52,787 bases of DNA from Ralstonia sp. A12 (GCF_000801955.1 NZ_JSZO01000037.1:1-52787); one strand, 5' to 3'. Positions 28,297 to 38,331 are shown, counted from the first letter of the stretch. Made by a program: numbers and translations. Notes: a model not told the origin generated them from the sequence alone.

Positions 28297-29394
28297 ATGA
28301 ACCGCCCGCTCCGCCAAGCCGCCCCCGTTGAACTGAACCTCGGCGCCATGCTGGCGGGGCCGTTCGAGCCGCACGCGTTCCGCTCACCGTGGTGGCTCAT
28401 CGGCGGCAACGCGCAGACGATTGTGCCGGCGCGCCTCTGGCGCTTTCCGCGCATCACGTACCGGCGCGAGCGCTGGGACACGCCCGACCAGGATTTCATC
28501 GATCTCGACTGGACCACGCATGACACGGATGCGCACGCGCCGCTCGTCGTCATGTTCCACGGCCTGGAAGGCGATTCACGCAGCCATTACGCGAGCCTGC
28601 TGATGGACGCGCTGCGCGCGCGCCGCTGGCCCGGCGTGATCCCGCACTTCCGTGGCTGCTCGGGTGAGATGAACCGCGCACCGCGCATGTACCACTGTGG
28701 CGATGGTGCGGAAATCGCCTGGATTCTTGAGCGGCTCTACCGGACGGTTTGCCAACCGCAGGGCCGCAAGCTGCTGGCCGTCGGCATCTCGCTGGGCGGC
28801 AACGCGCTGCTGCGCTATCTGGGTGAGCACGGCACCGGCGCGCGCCACCTGAGCGCTGCAGCAACGGTTTCCGCACCGCTGGACATGCGGGCTGGCGGCG
28901 CTGCGCTGTCTCGCGGCTTCAACCTGGTGTACACGCGCATGTTCCTGAAGACGCTCAAGAGCAAGGCCAACGCCAAGCTCGACCAGCACCCCGGCCTGTA
29001 CGACCGCGCCGCCATGATGGCGACGCGCACGCTGGGCGAATTCGACAACCTCGTCACCGCGCCGTTGCATGGCTTTAGCGACGTGCTGGACTACTGGACA
29101 CGCGCGTCGTCCAAGCCGATCCTGCGCGACGTGCGCGTGCCAGCGCTGGTGCTCAACGCGCGCAACGATCCCTTCCTGCCCGGACAGCACCTGCCCGGCC
29201 CTGCCGATGTGTCATCCGACATCGTGCTCGACCAGCCGCAACATGGCGGCCACGTCGGCTTCCTGCTGCGCCACGACAGCGGCCTGCGCCACATGACCGG
29301 CCGCATCGACTGGATGCCGGCGCGCGTGCTGCGTTTCTTTGATGACGTGCTCGGCCGCCAGACGCAGGCCGGAGGCGCAGATTCCCGTGGATGA
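28297..29394 (+). CDS. YheT-family alpha/beta hydrolase
   Basis: This is a cytoplasmic hydrolase of 365 residues in the AB-hydrolase 4 (YheT/EMB8) family. Visible are FRSPWWLIGGNAQTIVPARLW, the oxyanion-side VMFHGLEGDSRSHYAS, HFRGCSGEMNRAPRMYHCGDG and the nucleophile elbow GISLGGNALLRYLGEHG. The triad completes with NARNDPFLPG (Asp) and QHGGHVGFL (His). The physiological substrate is unknown. The next gene starts within its last codons. Confidence 0.92.
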   Translation: MNRPLRQAAPVELNLGAMLAGPFEPHAFRSPWWLIGGNAQTIVPARLWRFPRITYRRERWDTPDQDFIDLDWTTHDTDAHAPLVVMFHGLEGDSRSHYASLLMDALRARRWPGVIPHFRGCSGEMNRAPRMYHCGDGAEIAWILERLYRTVCQPQGRKLLAVGISLGGNALLRYLGEHGTGARHLSAAATVSAPLDMRAGGAALSRGFNLVYTRMFLKTLKSKANAKLDQHPGLYDRAAMMATRTLGEFDNLVTAPLHGFSDVLDYWTRASSKPILRDVRVPALVLNARNDPFLPGQHLPGPADVSSDIVLDQPQHGGHVGFLLRHDSGLRHMTGRIDWMPARVLRFFDDVLGRQTQAGGADSRG

Positions 29395-29968
29395 CATCGT
29401 CCGCCAGGCGATGGCCAAATGGCCAAACGTGCCGAACTGCTTCGGCTGGTTGGCGCTGGACCGGCGCGGCCAATGGCGCATGCGCAACGAGTTCGCGCAG
29501 CAGCACAAGCTGTCGGGGGATCCGATCCGTCATGCGCCGCTCATCGATTTCATCGTCCGCAACTACGCGCACGACGACACGGGCCGATGGTTCTTCCAGA
29601 ACGGCCCGCAGCGCGTGTTTGTGGCGTTGGACTACACGCCGTGGATTGTGCGACTGGCACCCGGTGACCTGGCACCCGTCTTCACGACCACCACGAGCGC
29701 AGCCTTCACACCCACCGGCTGTTTTGCCGATGAGCAAGGCAACGTGCTGCTGCCTGGCCACGTGGCAGGGTGGGATGCCGAAGACACCATCGCCGTGCTG
29801 CACGATCACGACCTGGAGCCGTTTTCATCGCTCGCGCAATGGCATGGGCAGGCGTGCGGCGCCGCGCTCGGCACACTGACCCTCGGCGACCGCACCGTCG
29901 AGATCGAGCCGATTCTTCGCACAGAAGTCGCGCAACGTTACGGATTCGTGCCGCATCCGACGGCGTAA
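29387..29968 (+). CDS. Conserved protein of unknown function downstream of yheT
   Basis: This 193-residue protein has no signal peptide or membrane segment. Distinct stretches are KWPNVPNCFGWLALDRRGQWRM, FIVRNYAHDDTGRWFFQNGPQRVFVALDYTPWI and TGCFADEQGNVLLPGHVAGWDAEDT. It looks like a family conserved beside yheT in Burkholderiaceae, but I cannot name it. A GTG at 29387 with GGAGG 11 bases upstream overlaps the yheT stop by eight bases and is taken as the start; an ATG at 29409 is an alternative. Confidence 0.75.
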   Translation: MDDIVRQAMAKWPNVPNCFGWLALDRRGQWRMRNEFAQQHKLSGDPIRHAPLIDFIVRNYAHDDTGRWFFQNGPQRVFVALDYTPWIVRLAPGDLAPVFTTTTSAAFTPTGCFADEQGNVLLPGHVAGWDAEDTIAVLHDHDLEPFSSLAQWHGQACGAALGTLTLGDRTVEIEPILRTEVAQRYGFVPHPTA

Positions 29969-29992
29969 CGGTGGAGGCGATTGCGTGCCGTC

Positions 29993-31696
29993 CTACTTCG
30001 GCAGCGCCTTATCCTCGATCTTCTCTTCCTTGTACTGCCGTTCCATCTGATGCAGCCGCGCATCGACTTCGGACAGCGTATAGAAATCCGCATCGCCCGC
30101 TTCACGCGCCAGCTTGAGTTGCTCAACCGCTGAGCCCCACGCACCATCGCGCGCGTATTTCTCGGCCAGCGCGCGGTGCTGTTCGACGCGCTTTCCCTTG
30201 TCGGCGTAGGCACGCGCAAGCATGTCCCACCAGATCGATTGCGCCGTGTCTTCGCGCGTCTTGTCCTTCAGATACGGAATCGCATCATCGATCCGGCCGG
30301 CCATCAGCAACGTCTGCGCATAGGTGAGGCCGACTGCGCGCGACAGCGGATACGCGACAAGCGCCGCGCGCGCCAAGGTGAGCGCATCGGACGTGCGGTT
30401 GCGGGCCCGCGCCAGCTCGATGGCCGTCACGTCCAGATCGACGCTGCCTGAGGTGATGCCTGGAATGTTGCCGTACAGGCGTCGTGCCTCAAGCAATGCC
30501 TGCTCAGCCTCGTCCAGCTTCCCCGCCATCTGATTGGCAACAGCCACGCCGTACCACAACGCCGCACGCTTCTCGACAGGCGCATCCGGCGCTGAGGACA
30601 ACTGCGATTGCATTGCATTGCGCACGTCGATGTAGGCGCTGGTCGACGTCTCCTGCAACACCCGCGCACGCTCCTTGGCAAAGCCGAACTCCGGCCGGCG
30701 CGGTTGGCGCGGATGCGGCAGGCCGCGCGCGCGGTCGGCCATGTCGGCGATGCGCTCGCCGGTGAGCGGGTGGGTACGTGCATAACCGGGGACGACACCG
30801 GTATCTGCAATGTTGGTAACCCGCTGCATGCGGCGGAAGAAGTCCGGCATGCCCTCCGGGTCATAGCCTGCGCCGGTGAGCAGTGTGAAGCCGACGCGAT
30901 CCGCCTCGCGCTCCGCACTGCGCGAGAACGAGAGCTGGTTCGACACCGCCGCCGCCTGCCCGCCAATCGCCAGCGCCTGCGCTGCGTCGCCGCTCTTGGT
31001 GGCGGCTAGACCGGCCAACAGGATCGACGCCAGCGCAATCCACATCGACTCGCCTGACTTGTCGATGCCGCGCGCGATATGCCGCTGCAGCACGTGGCCG
31101 ATCTCGTGGCCAAGCACGGAGGCCAGCTCCGATTCGCTCTCGGTGGCCACCAGCGTGCCGGTGTTCACGCCGATATAGCCGCCTGGCAGCGCAAACGCAT
31201 TGATGGCCGGATCACGCACCGCAAACAGCTCGAAGCTCGACGACGACGTGCTGCCCGCCACGTGCTGCCGGCGCGCCGCCTCGATCAGTTTGAAACCGAT
31301 GCCGTTCAGGTAATCGCTGAGCAACGGATCCGGCACGTAATCCGGGTCTCGGCGGATCTCACGCATCACCCGGTCGCCCAGACGGCGCTCCATATCGGGC
31401 GACAGTGCCGCCGTGGACGGATCGCCCAGGTCGGGCAATTCGTACGTTGGCGCGTCAATGACGGTCGGGTCTTTCTGCAGATACGGCGACTGGCGGCCAA
31501 TCTGCACGCTGCGGTTCAGGTTGCTCTGCACCTGGTCGGCTGCTGCGGCGGAACCCAAACCCAGGTTGATCGAAGCCGCCGGCGCCGAAGCAGGCACCTG
31601 CGCCAGCACGGGCAACGGCAATGGGATCAGCCACGTCGACAACAACACAACAGCCGTCAGCTTGCGTGCGCGCGGCCGGGAGAGGAAATGCGTCAT
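29993..31696 (-). CDS. bepA: Periplasmic M48 metalloprotease/chaperone with TPR (BepA-like)
   Basis: BepA assists LptD and BAM assembly in the outer membrane and degrades misassembled proteins. The 567-residue protein has a signal peptide ([18 protein letters not shown]) and the M48 zinc motif [10 protein letters not shown] (H197, E198, H201). The third-ligand region is EREADRVG (262–269), and there is an HPLTGERI loop. A C-terminal half of TPR helices completes the domain order of BepA/YfgC. It is divergent from moaC and converges on the unknown gene after yheT. Confidence 0.92.
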   Translation of the reverse strand: MTHFLSRPRARKLTAVVLLSTWLIPLPLPVLAQVPASAPAASINLGLGSAAAADQVQSNLNRSVQIGRQSPYLQKDPTVIDAPTYELPDLGDPSTAALSPDMERRLGDRVMREIRRDPDYVPDPLLSDYLNGIGFKLIEAARRQHVAGSTSSSSFELFAVRDPAINAFALPGGYIGVNTGTLVATESESELASVLGHEIGHVLQRHIARGIDKSGESMWIALASILLAGLAATKSGDAAQALAIGGQAAAVSNQLSFSRSAEREADRVGFTLLTGAGYDPEGMPDFFRRMQRVTNIADTGVVPGYARTHPLTGERIADMADRARGLPHPRQPRRPEFGFAKERARVLQETSTSAYIDVRNAMQSQLSSAPDAPVEKRAALWYGVAVANQMAGKLDEAEQALLEARRLYGNIPGITSGSVDLDVTAIELARARNRTSDALTLARAALVAYPLSRAVGLTYAQTLLMAGRIDDAIPYLKDKTREDTAQSIWWDMLARAYADKGKRVEQHRALAEKYARDGAWGSAVEQLKLAREAGDADFYTLSEVDARLHQMERQYKEEKIEDKALPK

Positions 31697-31800
31697 ACGG
31701 AAAGCGCAGTGTGCGGGATCAGCCCAGCAGCATCGGGAACCGTCGGGCGCTTGCTATCATAAAACGCTTCGTCTTCTGCTCCGCAATCCAGCGGTCACTT

Positions 31801-32277
31801 ATGTCGCAACTCACCCACTTCGATTCCGCCGGACAAGCCCATATGGTCGACGTCGGCGACAAGGCCGTCACGCATCGTGTGGCGGTGGCTACCGGCACGA
31901 TCCGCATGCTGCCCGAAACGTTTGCGCTGGTGCGCGATGGCACGGCCAAGAAAGGCGATGTGCTGGGGATTGCGCGTATTGCGGCCATCCAAGGCTCTAA
32001 GCGGACGTCGGATTTGATTCCGCTGTGTCATCCGTTGGCGTTGACCAAAGTGGCGGTTGAGTTTGAGCTGAACGAAGCTGAACACGCCATTCGCTGCACC
32101 GTACGTGCGGAGACACGTGGGCAGACTGGCGTGGAGATGGAGGCACTAACCGCCGTGCAGGTTGGGCTGCTGACGATCTACGACATGTGCAAGGCCGTGG
32201 ATCGGGGGATGGTGATTGGGGATGTGCGGTTGATGGAGAAGCACGGGGGGAAGTCGGGGGATTGGGTGGCGGGGTAA
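31801..32277 (+). CDS. moaC: Cyclic pyranopterin monophosphate synthase
   Basis: MoaC converts the MoaA product to cyclic pyranopterin monophosphate, the first stable molybdenum-cofactor intermediate. The 158-residue protein shows [33 protein letters not shown] (active-site Lys and His), [30 protein letters not shown] and the terminal [12 protein letters not shown]. The last 60 bases are strikingly G-rich. The frame runs open further upstream, but the family starts at this ATG. Confidence 0.96.
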   Translation: MSQLTHFDSAGQAHMVDVGDKAVTHRVAVATGTIRMLPETFALVRDGTAKKGDVLGIARIAAIQGSKRTSDLIPLCHPLALTKVAVEFELNEAEHAIRCTVRAETRGQTGVEMEALTAVQVGLLTIYDMCKAVDRGMVIGDVRLMEKHGGKSGDWVAG

Positions 32278-32296
32278 CGAGTCCCGAGCCTCAATG

Positions 32297-32323
32297 AAAA
32301 GAGCGCCCCCGGACGCTCTTTTT
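32297..32323. terminator. Bidirectional terminator between moaC and a pilin gene
   Basis: AAAAGAGCG and CGCTCTTTT form a 9-bp stem around an eight-base C-rich loop, with an additional T on the right. It lies between the two convergent genes. Confidence 0.85.
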
Positions 32324-32338
32324 CTTGTGCCAGTCAGA

Positions 32339-32851
32339 TCAGCGGCACTCTGATGGGGTGAGGTTGGCCACAAGTGTCGGTGCACCCTTCAACTCGTCGG
32401 ATCCCGCACGAATTTGAACACCCTTTGCGTAGCAATCCCAGCGAATCGGACCAACGGGCCGATTGCCGCTGCTCAATGCAACATCATTCGCCGTTGGTTT
32501 TAAAATCACCGTATTTTCACCATCTGGAACGACGCTGCTCGCGTAGGCAATGGTGATTTCCCCTGTCGACGCATCAATCGTAATACCACCCGCTTGGACG
32601 TTCTTTGTCGCCTTGGTATCGGAGGCGTAACCTTGGTCAAGCGATACACCTGCGATCGCGTTCTCGGAGACCAGCGTCTTGGCACTCGAGGCCAATGTCA
32701 GCCCTTCAGTCACGCGCGAGCGCGTAACGTAGTCCTGGTATGCGGGCACGGCGATCGCGGCCAGAATGCCAACGACGGCGACCACGATCATCAATTCAAT
32801 TAGAGTGAAACCGGCTTGGACTCGCCTGTTCGATCTATGCTTCAAATACAT
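32339..32851 (-). CDS. Type IV prepilin (third pilin of the cluster)
   Basis: This 170-residue prepilin has a 14-residue basic leader [14 protein letters not shown], cleaved before [27 protein letters not shown], the N-methylated hydrophobic helix with Glu5. The C-terminal loop is bounded by cysteines (WDCYAK … PSECR). The ATG at 32851 is supported by a strong AAGGAG seven bases upstream. It differs from the two tandem pilins upstream in its core and has no recognisable sigma-54 element, so it may be a separate major pilin or a strain-variable copy. It sits downstream of the oligosaccharyltransferase gene and ends in a strong terminator. Confidence 0.93.
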   Translation of the reverse strand: MYLKHRSNRRVQAGFTLIELMIVVAVVGILAAIAVPAYQDYVTRSRVTEGLTLASSAKTLVSENAIAGVSLDQGYASDTKATKNVQAGGITIDASTGEITIAYASSVVPDGENTVILKPTANDVALSSGNRPVGPIRWDCYAKGVQIRAGSDELKGAPTLVANLTPSECR

Positions 32852-32985
32852 TGCCCTCTCCTTTCCGTTCGGACACCTAGTCACTGCCTCAATTTGCAGT
32901 TACGGTAGAGAAGATTAAGCGAGTAGAATTCACTCGATTGTCATTGCAATGATTTTTATCGTTTCCAATAAGAATCGGCGTAGTG

Positions 32986-33012
32986 AAAAAAAAGCGCCCA
33001 AAGGACGCTTTT
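32986..33012 (-). terminator. Terminator downstream of the oligosaccharyltransferase gene
   Basis: A short stem GCGTCC/GGGCGC (one mismatch) is followed on the minus strand by eight Ts, immediately after the stop codon. Confidence 0.75.
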
Positions 33013-33014
33013 GC

Positions 33015-34787
33015 TTATTGCGATGCAGAGGGTGAGTTTTCTCCTGATGAGGCATCGTCCCCCACAAGCAGGTTCTCTGACTGAAGGCGAGCGCAGAACA
33101 CCTTGAGCGCTTCATTCTTCTTCTGCTTACACGTCTGCGCGATGGGCCGGGACTGCACAGCGTAATCAGTCCAATATTGGTCACGCAGGCGGCGGATCTG
33201 GAGCACGGCATCGTCAGTCTTCCCAAGATACGCGAGTGCGAGGGCGTAAGGCCCAACGGTACCAGGGCCAGGATAGAACTGCACCGCCTGGAGTTCCAGC
33301 TTCTCTAGCGACGCGGCCATCTCCGGAGTCACTCGCCAGTGGATTGCCATTGCCAAGTGCTCATATGGCAGCAGCAACGTCTGGCCGTGCTCCTGATATC
33401 GAGCCAACTCCTTTGGCCACCCCTCGGCACTGTACTGGAGGCGTTCTATCGCTTTGTAGTCCCCCCAGAGGTGGGCCAGCAGCGTCGTCGCGCCAACAGA
33501 CAAGATGGCAGACGACGTCCACGTCATGCTAGCTGAAGGAACGCGCATGTTTCTCTCATCCACGAAACCTAGTGCAAACGCGACTGGCAGCAAAAAAAAG
33601 ACGTAGTGCAGAGGATATTCCGCCATTGAATGCACCCCCATCACAAAGATGATGGCTAGCGGGAATACTAAAGTGGGCGTGACCTGTCGCTTGCGCAGAC
33701 TCCACATGAACCCCAGACAGGGCAACGCTATGGCAAGCAAGCCAGCTAGACCGACCTTGGCCAACTGGTCCAGCAAGATGTTGTGGGCATTCATCGACAT
33801 CTCGACATGGCCGAGCGTATCGGTCTGCAGGAACTGGTTCCATGCATAGTCGCCCCAACCACCTCCCAGCCACGGATGTGCAATGAACATGTGCCACGCG
33901 TGCTTCCACAGTAACGGTCGCAATCCTGCCCCCTGCTCCATACGTTCGCCGAGGGAAGAAGGCAGGTCGAGATGCCAGATCACGTTGGCATAAGCGACCA
34001 GCCAGTTGCATAGCTGATACACGATCGCCAGTGCAACAATCGGCGTGCAAGCCATCATCCAACGCCGCCAACCCCGCTGGTCAGCCGTCCAAGCCAAACC
34101 TGACAAACCACCGATCACAGTGATGTGCAGCCACGTGATGCGTGAAAAGGTCAGTGACATACCAAACAGGAAAGCCAGTGCGATCACTCCCAACAAAAGC
34201 CTTACCCGCCGGCACTTTGACTCCAGCAGCACGCAGGCCGCCAAACCGAACGCGAGGTACGACGCAACATGGTTGGGCTGATTCATGTTCCCCCACATGC
34301 GGCGGCTGGTTCCAGTGGGCTCGAAGGAATAGAAAAAGCCGGGTGACAAATTTGGTACGTGGAACAGATGCAGCAATTCGACCGCCACGGTGGCCAACCC
34401 GCCCACGATGACACCGATGGCAAACGCTTCCAGCACACCCGGTAATTCCCGGCTGCGAGCGCCCAAGCCACACACAACGGCGGCCGCGAGCAGGTAGACC
34501 GTAGCAGCCAGAGAAAGAAAGGGATTCAGTGGCGGTGCCAACTGCAGTTGTAGAAACAGGACGAGAATCAGCGCGAGGGGCGCCAACGCAATCCTTGGTA
34601 ATCCGGTCTTGCTGCCCCATGTCAGCGCGAGTACGGCAACCGCCAGCGCGGCCCAACAAACGCCCGCCCCAAACTCGGCATAGAAGGTCGGCAAAGGATA
34701 CGTATGCCACGCCATCAGGTATGGAAACGCCCCGCAAATGGCGACAACAAGCCAGAGCGGTATCAGAACAACACGCGATCGAAGCAT
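33015..34787 (-). CDS. PglL/Wzy_C-type O-oligosaccharyltransferase (pilin glycosylation)
   Basis: This 590-residue inner-membrane protein has about 11–12 helices and a large periplasmic loop, followed by a C-terminal soluble part with helical repeats. The O-antigen-ligase family motif is GNMNQPNHVASYLAFGL. The periplasmic region contains HPWLGGGWGDYAWNQF and MNAHNILLDQLAKVGL, conserved in PglL and WaaL enzymes. The Wzy_C-type tail contains HSMAEYPLHYVFFLLP. Its position between pilin genes makes a pilin O-oligosaccharyltransferase more likely than an O-antigen polymerase, but this is inference. The ATG at 34787 is chosen; a GTG at 34838 is possible. Neither has a good ribosome site. Confidence 0.85.
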   Translation of the reverse strand: MLRSRVVLIPLWLVVAICGAFPYLMAWHTYPLPTFYAEFGAGVCWAALAVAVLALTWGSKTGLPRIALAPLALILVLFLQLQLAPPLNPFLSLAATVYLLAAAVVCGLGARSRELPGVLEAFAIGVIVGGLATVAVELLHLFHVPNLSPGFFYSFEPTGTSRRMWGNMNQPNHVASYLAFGLAACVLLESKCRRVRLLLGVIALAFLFGMSLTFSRITWLHITVIGGLSGLAWTADQRGWRRWMMACTPIVALAIVYQLCNWLVAYANVIWHLDLPSSLGERMEQGAGLRPLLWKHAWHMFIAHPWLGGGWGDYAWNQFLQTDTLGHVEMSMNAHNILLDQLAKVGLAGLLAIALPCLGFMWSLRKRQVTPTLVFPLAIIFVMGVHSMAEYPLHYVFFLLPVAFALGFVDERNMRVPSASMTWTSSAILSVGATTLLAHLWGDYKAIERLQYSAEGWPKELARYQEHGQTLLLPYEHLAMAIHWRVTPEMAASLEKLELQAVQFYPGPGTVGPYALALAYLGKTDDAVLQIRRLRDQYWTDYAVQSRPIAQTCKQKKNEALKVFCARLQSENLLVGDDASSGENSPSASQ

Positions 34788-34917
34788 GGGGGAAATAGCA
34801 AGACAGCGGGAGAAAGGAGTGGCGCCCAGCAGCGCCACATGTGACCCACGAGTTTAACCAAACCGGGTATGCAAACGCGCATATCCGTTTTTGTATGCGC
34901 CAGCGCGCAAGGCGCAT

Positions 34918-34950
34918 AAAAGCAAAGGGCGCCTGTAGGGCGCCCTTTGC
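34918..34950 (-). terminator. Terminator of the middle pilin gene
   Basis: A 12-bp stem GCAAAGGGCGCC/GGCGCCCTTTGC with a five-base loop is followed on the minus strand by TTTTAT. It lies between the middle pilin and the oligosaccharyltransferase gene and should limit read-through. Confidence 0.85.
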
Positions 34951-35010
34951 TCTCATATTTCACGCCAGATCAGCTTTGGTAGATAACTGGCATGAACAGA
35001 GACCCAACGA

Positions 35011-35517
35011 TTAGTTCTGGCAGGCTGCCGGCAAGAACGCGTAGAACGCTTGCTGCCCCATTGCTCCCGTAGCAGTCGACGCCGTTGCCGTGCCGCACGT
35101 CCAGCTCACGGTGCCGTCGTTTTTGCCGGCGCCGAACATACCAAGGAACAGCTTGCCGTCAACCACCGCAGAGCCCGTGCTCGCGATGCCGACAATCACG
35201 CTCACCGCCTGGGCGCCAGCCGAGTTGTAAGCAATACTCTGCACAACCTTGGCGTTCTGCGGCGTCGTCGTGGAGATCGGTGCGCTTGCGGTCGCCGGGA
35301 ACGTGTTGGTACCACTGTTCGCATAGGCTTCCGAAATGGCGGCCCGTGCCGAATCCAGCAGGGTCGTTGCTTCCGTCAGCTTCGACTTGATCATGTAGTT
35401 GTTGTAGGCCGGCAGCGCAATGGCGGCCAGGATACCGACGATCGCGACCACGATCATCAGTTCGATCAGCGTGAAACCCTTCTGGACACGCTTGTTCAGT
35501 TGACGCATCGACTTCAT
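35011..35517 (-). CDS. pilA: Type IV prepilin PilA
   Basis: This 168-residue prepilin has the leader [14 protein letters not shown], cleaved before [27 protein letters not shown]. The globular domain has the disulfide loop WTCGTA … PAACQN. GGGGGAA precedes the ATG. A sigma-54 element lies 46–61 bases upstream of the ATG with possible PilR sites at about -100, the arrangement of a main pilin gene. A second, similar pilin lies just upstream; the two share KSKLTEATT and the LGMFG…DGT…WTC region, so they are tandem paralogues. Confidence 0.94.
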   Translation of the reverse strand: MKSMRQLNKRVQKGFTLIELMIVVAIVGILAAIALPAYNNYMIKSKLTEATTLLDSARAAISEAYANSGTNTFPATASAPISTTTPQNAKVVQSIAYNSAGAQAVSVIVGIASTGSAVVDGKLFLGMFGAGKNDGTVSWTCGTATASTATGAMGQQAFYAFLPAACQN

Positions 35518-35562
35518 GAAATTCCCCCGGAATGTGTGGTTAAGATGATGCGAGGGACATGG

Positions 35563-35578
35563 AGCACGGACCGTGCCA
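35563..35578 (-). promoter_or_regulatory. Sigma-54 promoter of pilA
   Basis: On the minus strand it reads TGGCAC-GGTCC-GTGCT, one base off the core RpoN consensus. The predicted start is near 35552, giving a leader of about 35 bases. Confidence 0.75.
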
Positions 35579-35642
35579 GGTGAGCTTTGTGGGTTTACCG
35601 AGCAAATCCGGCACGATTTTGGCAACTCACGCCCCCCGCATT

Positions 35643-35657
35643 GACAATTTTCGACAC
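35643..35657 (-). promoter_or_regulatory. Candidate PilR sites for pilA
   Basis: The minus strand carries GTGTC and TTGTC about 90–105 bp upstream of the predicted start. PilR of Pseudomonas binds copies of (C/G)TGTC at a similar distance. The match is short. Confidence 0.4.
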
Positions 35658-35886
35658 AACATGACGTAATGCGTTAGCTTTATGGCAAATAGATCACAAA
35701 GTTACTTTTGAATTGATGCGATTATGAAGGATGTTCATTGCCTGCCTCTGCACATCGACGATTCCCAGCCATTCGATCTGGGTGGTGGCGGACCAAAAGA
35801 ATCATCGCCACCAACTGACCAAAGTTGCTTGGCCAGCGGGCGGCGATGCCTGTTCGGGTAGAGTGGCTATCGGCTGATCTGCCGAC
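35658..35886. other. Gap between the tandem pilin genes
   Basis: No gene is visible in this comparatively AT-rich part of a 369-bp gap. A hairpin GGTGGCG/CGCCACC (about 35785–35813, 15-base loop) lies downstream of the first pilin on its strand, but it lacks a T tail. Confidence 0.4.
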
Positions 35887-36405
35887 TTAGTTCTGGCATG
35901 CGACCGGGAGATAGGGAAACATCGCCGGCACCGGAGCACCGTTTGCAGCGATCGCAGCGGCAGCGCTAGCCTTTGCCGTGGCGCAGGTCCACTGCACCGT
36001 GCCATCAGGCTGACCAACCCCGAACATACCCAAATACCCACCATCGATCTGACTAGCGCCGGTATGGCCAAGTGTTATGACCACACCAACGTTGGAAGCT
36101 CCGCTCACGTTGTAGCTGATTCCCGTGACAACTTGAGCATTGCTCGCCACCGACTGCACGACGATTGGCGGCGAGGATTGTGATGGGAAGACTCCTCCAC
36201 TCGACGTATAAACTTCCGTGATCGCAACCCGCGCCGCATCCAGCATCGTCGTCGCTTCGGTCAGCTTGGATTTGACCATGTAGTTGTTGTAAGCCGGCAG
36301 CGCAATCGCCGCCAAGATGCCGACGATCGCAACCACGATCATCAGTTCGATCAGCGTAAAGCCGCGTCCCCGCCGCCTTGTTCCCGTACTGTGTTGGAAA
36401 CCCAT
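35887..36405 (-). CDS. Type IV prepilin, tandem paralogue of PilA
   Basis: This 172-residue prepilin has the leader [15 protein letters not shown], cleaved before [38 protein letters not shown]. It shares the disulfide architecture of its neighbour (WTCATA … PVACQN) but has a different middle ([17 protein letters not shown]) and an alanine-rich segment. GGGGAGAGG precedes the ATG. It has its own sigma-54 promoter and upstream repeats, so both tandem copies appear independently expressed rather than one being silent. Confidence 0.93.
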   Translation of the reverse strand: MGFQHSTGTRRRGRGFTLIELMIVVAIVGILAAIALPAYNNYMVKSKLTEATTMLDAARVAITEVYTSSGGVFPSQSSPPIVVQSVASNAQVVTGISYNVSGASNVGVVITLGHTGASQIDGGYLGMFGVGQPDGTVQWTCATAKASAAAAIAANGAPVPAMFPYLPVACQN

Positions 36406-36445
36406 GACCTCTCCCCAAAAGGCATTTTGTTGTGGGAGGCCACGG

Positions 36446-36461
36446 TGCAGGGACTATGCCA
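36446..36461 (-). promoter_or_regulatory. Sigma-54 promoter of the tandem pilin
   Basis: On the minus strand it reads TGGCAT-AGTCC-CTGCA, two bases off consensus, with the same spacing and leader length as the pilA element. The predicted start is near 36435. Confidence 0.7.
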
Positions 36462-36534
36462 AGGCACACACTGTGTTTCCGGGCGAAAACTGGCGCACTT
36501 TGACGGGCATTCGAACGCGAATCTGACCGTTCTT

Positions 36535-36551
36535 GACAGAATTCCCGACAG
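36535..36551 (-). promoter_or_regulatory. Candidate PilR sites for the tandem pilin
   Basis: Two CTGTC copies lie 12 bp apart on the minus strand, 100–116 bp upstream of the predicted start. This matches the (C/G)TGTC repeats bound by PilR. Confidence 0.45.
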
Positions 36552-36589
36552 ATCGCGTCATCACCTACTTTCGAGGGGATTCTTTCGGA

Positions 36590-37288
36590 TTAGGCTTGCC
36601 GCAGCGTCCGGCGGCTGAACCACCAGCCCGCTGCAACCACAAGCAGCGCGCCCGCACAGCCAATCACGATGTCTGCATACGGGACTGAATTCGCGAACCA
36701 CGCCGCATCCACCGGATCTGTGACCAGCATGTCGCCAGCCAAATAGCCGAGCAACGCCGCCCCCAGCGTCACAATGATCGGAAACCGCGCCATCACCCCT
36801 ACCAACAACGTGCTGCCGAAGATGATGAGCGGAACCGACAGCCCCAGGCCGAGTACGAGCAATAGAAACGTCGTACCCGGCGGCCCCTTCTCCGCCGCAG
36901 CGGCCACAGCGACCACGTTGTCGAGCGACATCACCAGATCGGCAATCAGGATGGTCTGGACAGCAGGCCACAGGCCATCGCGTTGCTTGCGACCATGCGC
37001 GTCATCCTCATCGGCTTCGGCCAGCAGCTTGACGCCGATGTAGACAAGCAGCACCGCGCCGATCGTCTTCAGATATGGCAACGCCAGCAGCTTGACGGCC
37101 AGAATCGTCAGCACGATGCGCAGCGCAATGGCGCCGGCACTCCCCCAGAAGATGGCCTGCTTCTGCTGCCTCTGTGGCAGGTTGCGCGCAGCCAAGGCGA
37201 TGACCACCGCGTTGTCCCCCGACAGCACGATATTGGTCAGGATGATGGAGCCAAGCGCGAACCAGAATGCGCTGGAGGTGAGCGCCAT
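36590..37288 (-). CDS. TerC-family integral membrane protein
   Basis: This 232-residue protein has seven predicted helices and is of the YjbE-like TerC branch. The two signature acidic stretches are present, NIVLSGDNAVVIALAARNLP and LIADLVMSLDNVVAVAAAAE. Between them lies a charged cytoplasmic loop EADEDDAHGRKQRD. TerC proteins are linked to metal-ion (often manganese) export associated with secretion, or to tellurium resistance; which applies here is not visible. It lies between the pilins and sucCD on the same strand. Confidence 0.9.
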   Translation of the reverse strand: MALTSSAFWFALGSIILTNIVLSGDNAVVIALAARNLPQRQQKQAIFWGSAGAIALRIVLTILAVKLLALPYLKTIGAVLLVYIGVKLLAEADEDDAHGRKQRDGLWPAVQTILIADLVMSLDNVVAVAAAAEKGPPGTTFLLLVLGLGLSVPLIIFGSTLLVGVMARFPIIVTLGAALLGYLAGDMLVTDPVDAAWFANSVPYADIVIGCAGALLVVAAGWWFSRRTLRQA

Positions 37289-37397
37289 GGATGTTCTTGT
37301 TGGATAGGGGTGAATGGGAAAAAGAGCTACGGTTTTTCTTATACACAGGTCATGCAGGGTGCGCACGCTGCATTGCTCGCAAACCGTCGCGCCCAAA

Positions 37398-37424
37398 CAA
37401 AAACGGGAGGCTAGGCCTCCCGTT
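37398..37424 (-). terminator. sucCD terminator
   Basis: A 10-bp stem AACGGGAGGC/GCCTCCCGTT with a three-base loop is followed on the minus strand by a T-rich tail, 25 bases after the sucD stop. Confidence 0.88.
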
Positions 37425-37449
37425 CTCGCACAACCTCAAACCTTGCCGA

Positions 37450-38331
37450 TTACAGCATCGCCTTGAGCAGACGTGCCATTTCCGACGGGTTCTTGGTGGT
37501 CTTGATGCCGCACTCTTCCATGATGTCCAGCTTGGCTTGCGCGGTATCAGCACCGCCCGAGATCAGCGCGCCGGCGTGGCCCATGCGCTTGCCCGGAGGC
37601 GCGGTCACGCCAGCGATGAAGCCAACCACCGGCTTCTTCATGTTGTCCTTGATCCAGTAAGCCGCGTTGGCTTCGTCCGGACCACCGATCTCACCGATCA
37701 TGACCACGGCGTCCGTTTCCGGATCGTCGTTGAACATCTTCATCACGTCGATGTGCTTCAGACCGTTGATCGGGTCGCCGCCGATGCCGACTGCCGACGA
37801 TTGGCCCAGACCCAGCGCGGTGAGCTGGCCCACAGCTTCGTACGTCAGCGTGCCCGAGCGCGACACCACGCCGATGCGGCCCTTGCGGTGGATGTGACCC
37901 GGCATGATGCCGATCTTGATTTCGTCCGGCGTGATCAGGCCAGGGCAGTTCGGGCCCAGCAGCAGCGTCTTGCTGCCGGCCTTACGCATCTTGTCCTTGA
38001 CCATCATCATGTCGCGCACGGGGATGCCTTCGGTGATGCAAACCACCAGATCCAGTTCGGCCTCAACGGCTTCCCAGATCGCATCAGCAGCGCCTGCGGG
38101 CGGCACGTAGATCACCGACACGGTGGCGCCGGTCTGTGCCTTGGCGTCCTTGACGCTTGCGTAGATGGGAATGCCTTCGAAGTCTTCGCCGGCCTTCTTC
38201 GGGTTCACGCCTGCCACGAAGGCGTTCTTGCCGTTGGCGTAGTCGCGGCAACCGCGGGTGTGGAACTGGCCGGTCTTACCGGTGATCCCCTGGGTGATGA
38301 CCTTGGTGTCTTTGTTGATCAGAATCGACAT
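37450..38331 (-). CDS. sucD: Succinyl-CoA synthetase alpha subunit
   Basis: SucD is the TCA-cycle subunit that binds CoA and carries the phosphorylated histidine. The 293-residue protein begins [25 protein letters not shown] and contains [26 protein letters not shown] and [13 protein letters not shown]. The phospho-His region is [18 protein letters not shown]. It follows sucC by about 90 bases on the same strand and ends in a strong terminator. Confidence 0.97.
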   Translation of the reverse strand: MSILINKDTKVITQGITGKTGQFHTRGCRDYANGKNAFVAGVNPKKAGEDFEGIPIYASVKDAKAQTGATVSVIYVPPAGAADAIWEAVEAELDLVVCITEGIPVRDMMMVKDKMRKAGSKTLLLGPNCPGLITPDEIKIGIMPGHIHRKGRIGVVSRSGTLTYEAVGQLTALGLGQSSAVGIGGDPINGLKHIDVMKMFNDDPETDAVVMIGEIGGPDEANAAYWIKDNMKKPVVGFIAGVTAPPGKRMGHAGALISGGADTAQAKLDIMEECGIKTTKNPSEMARLLKAML

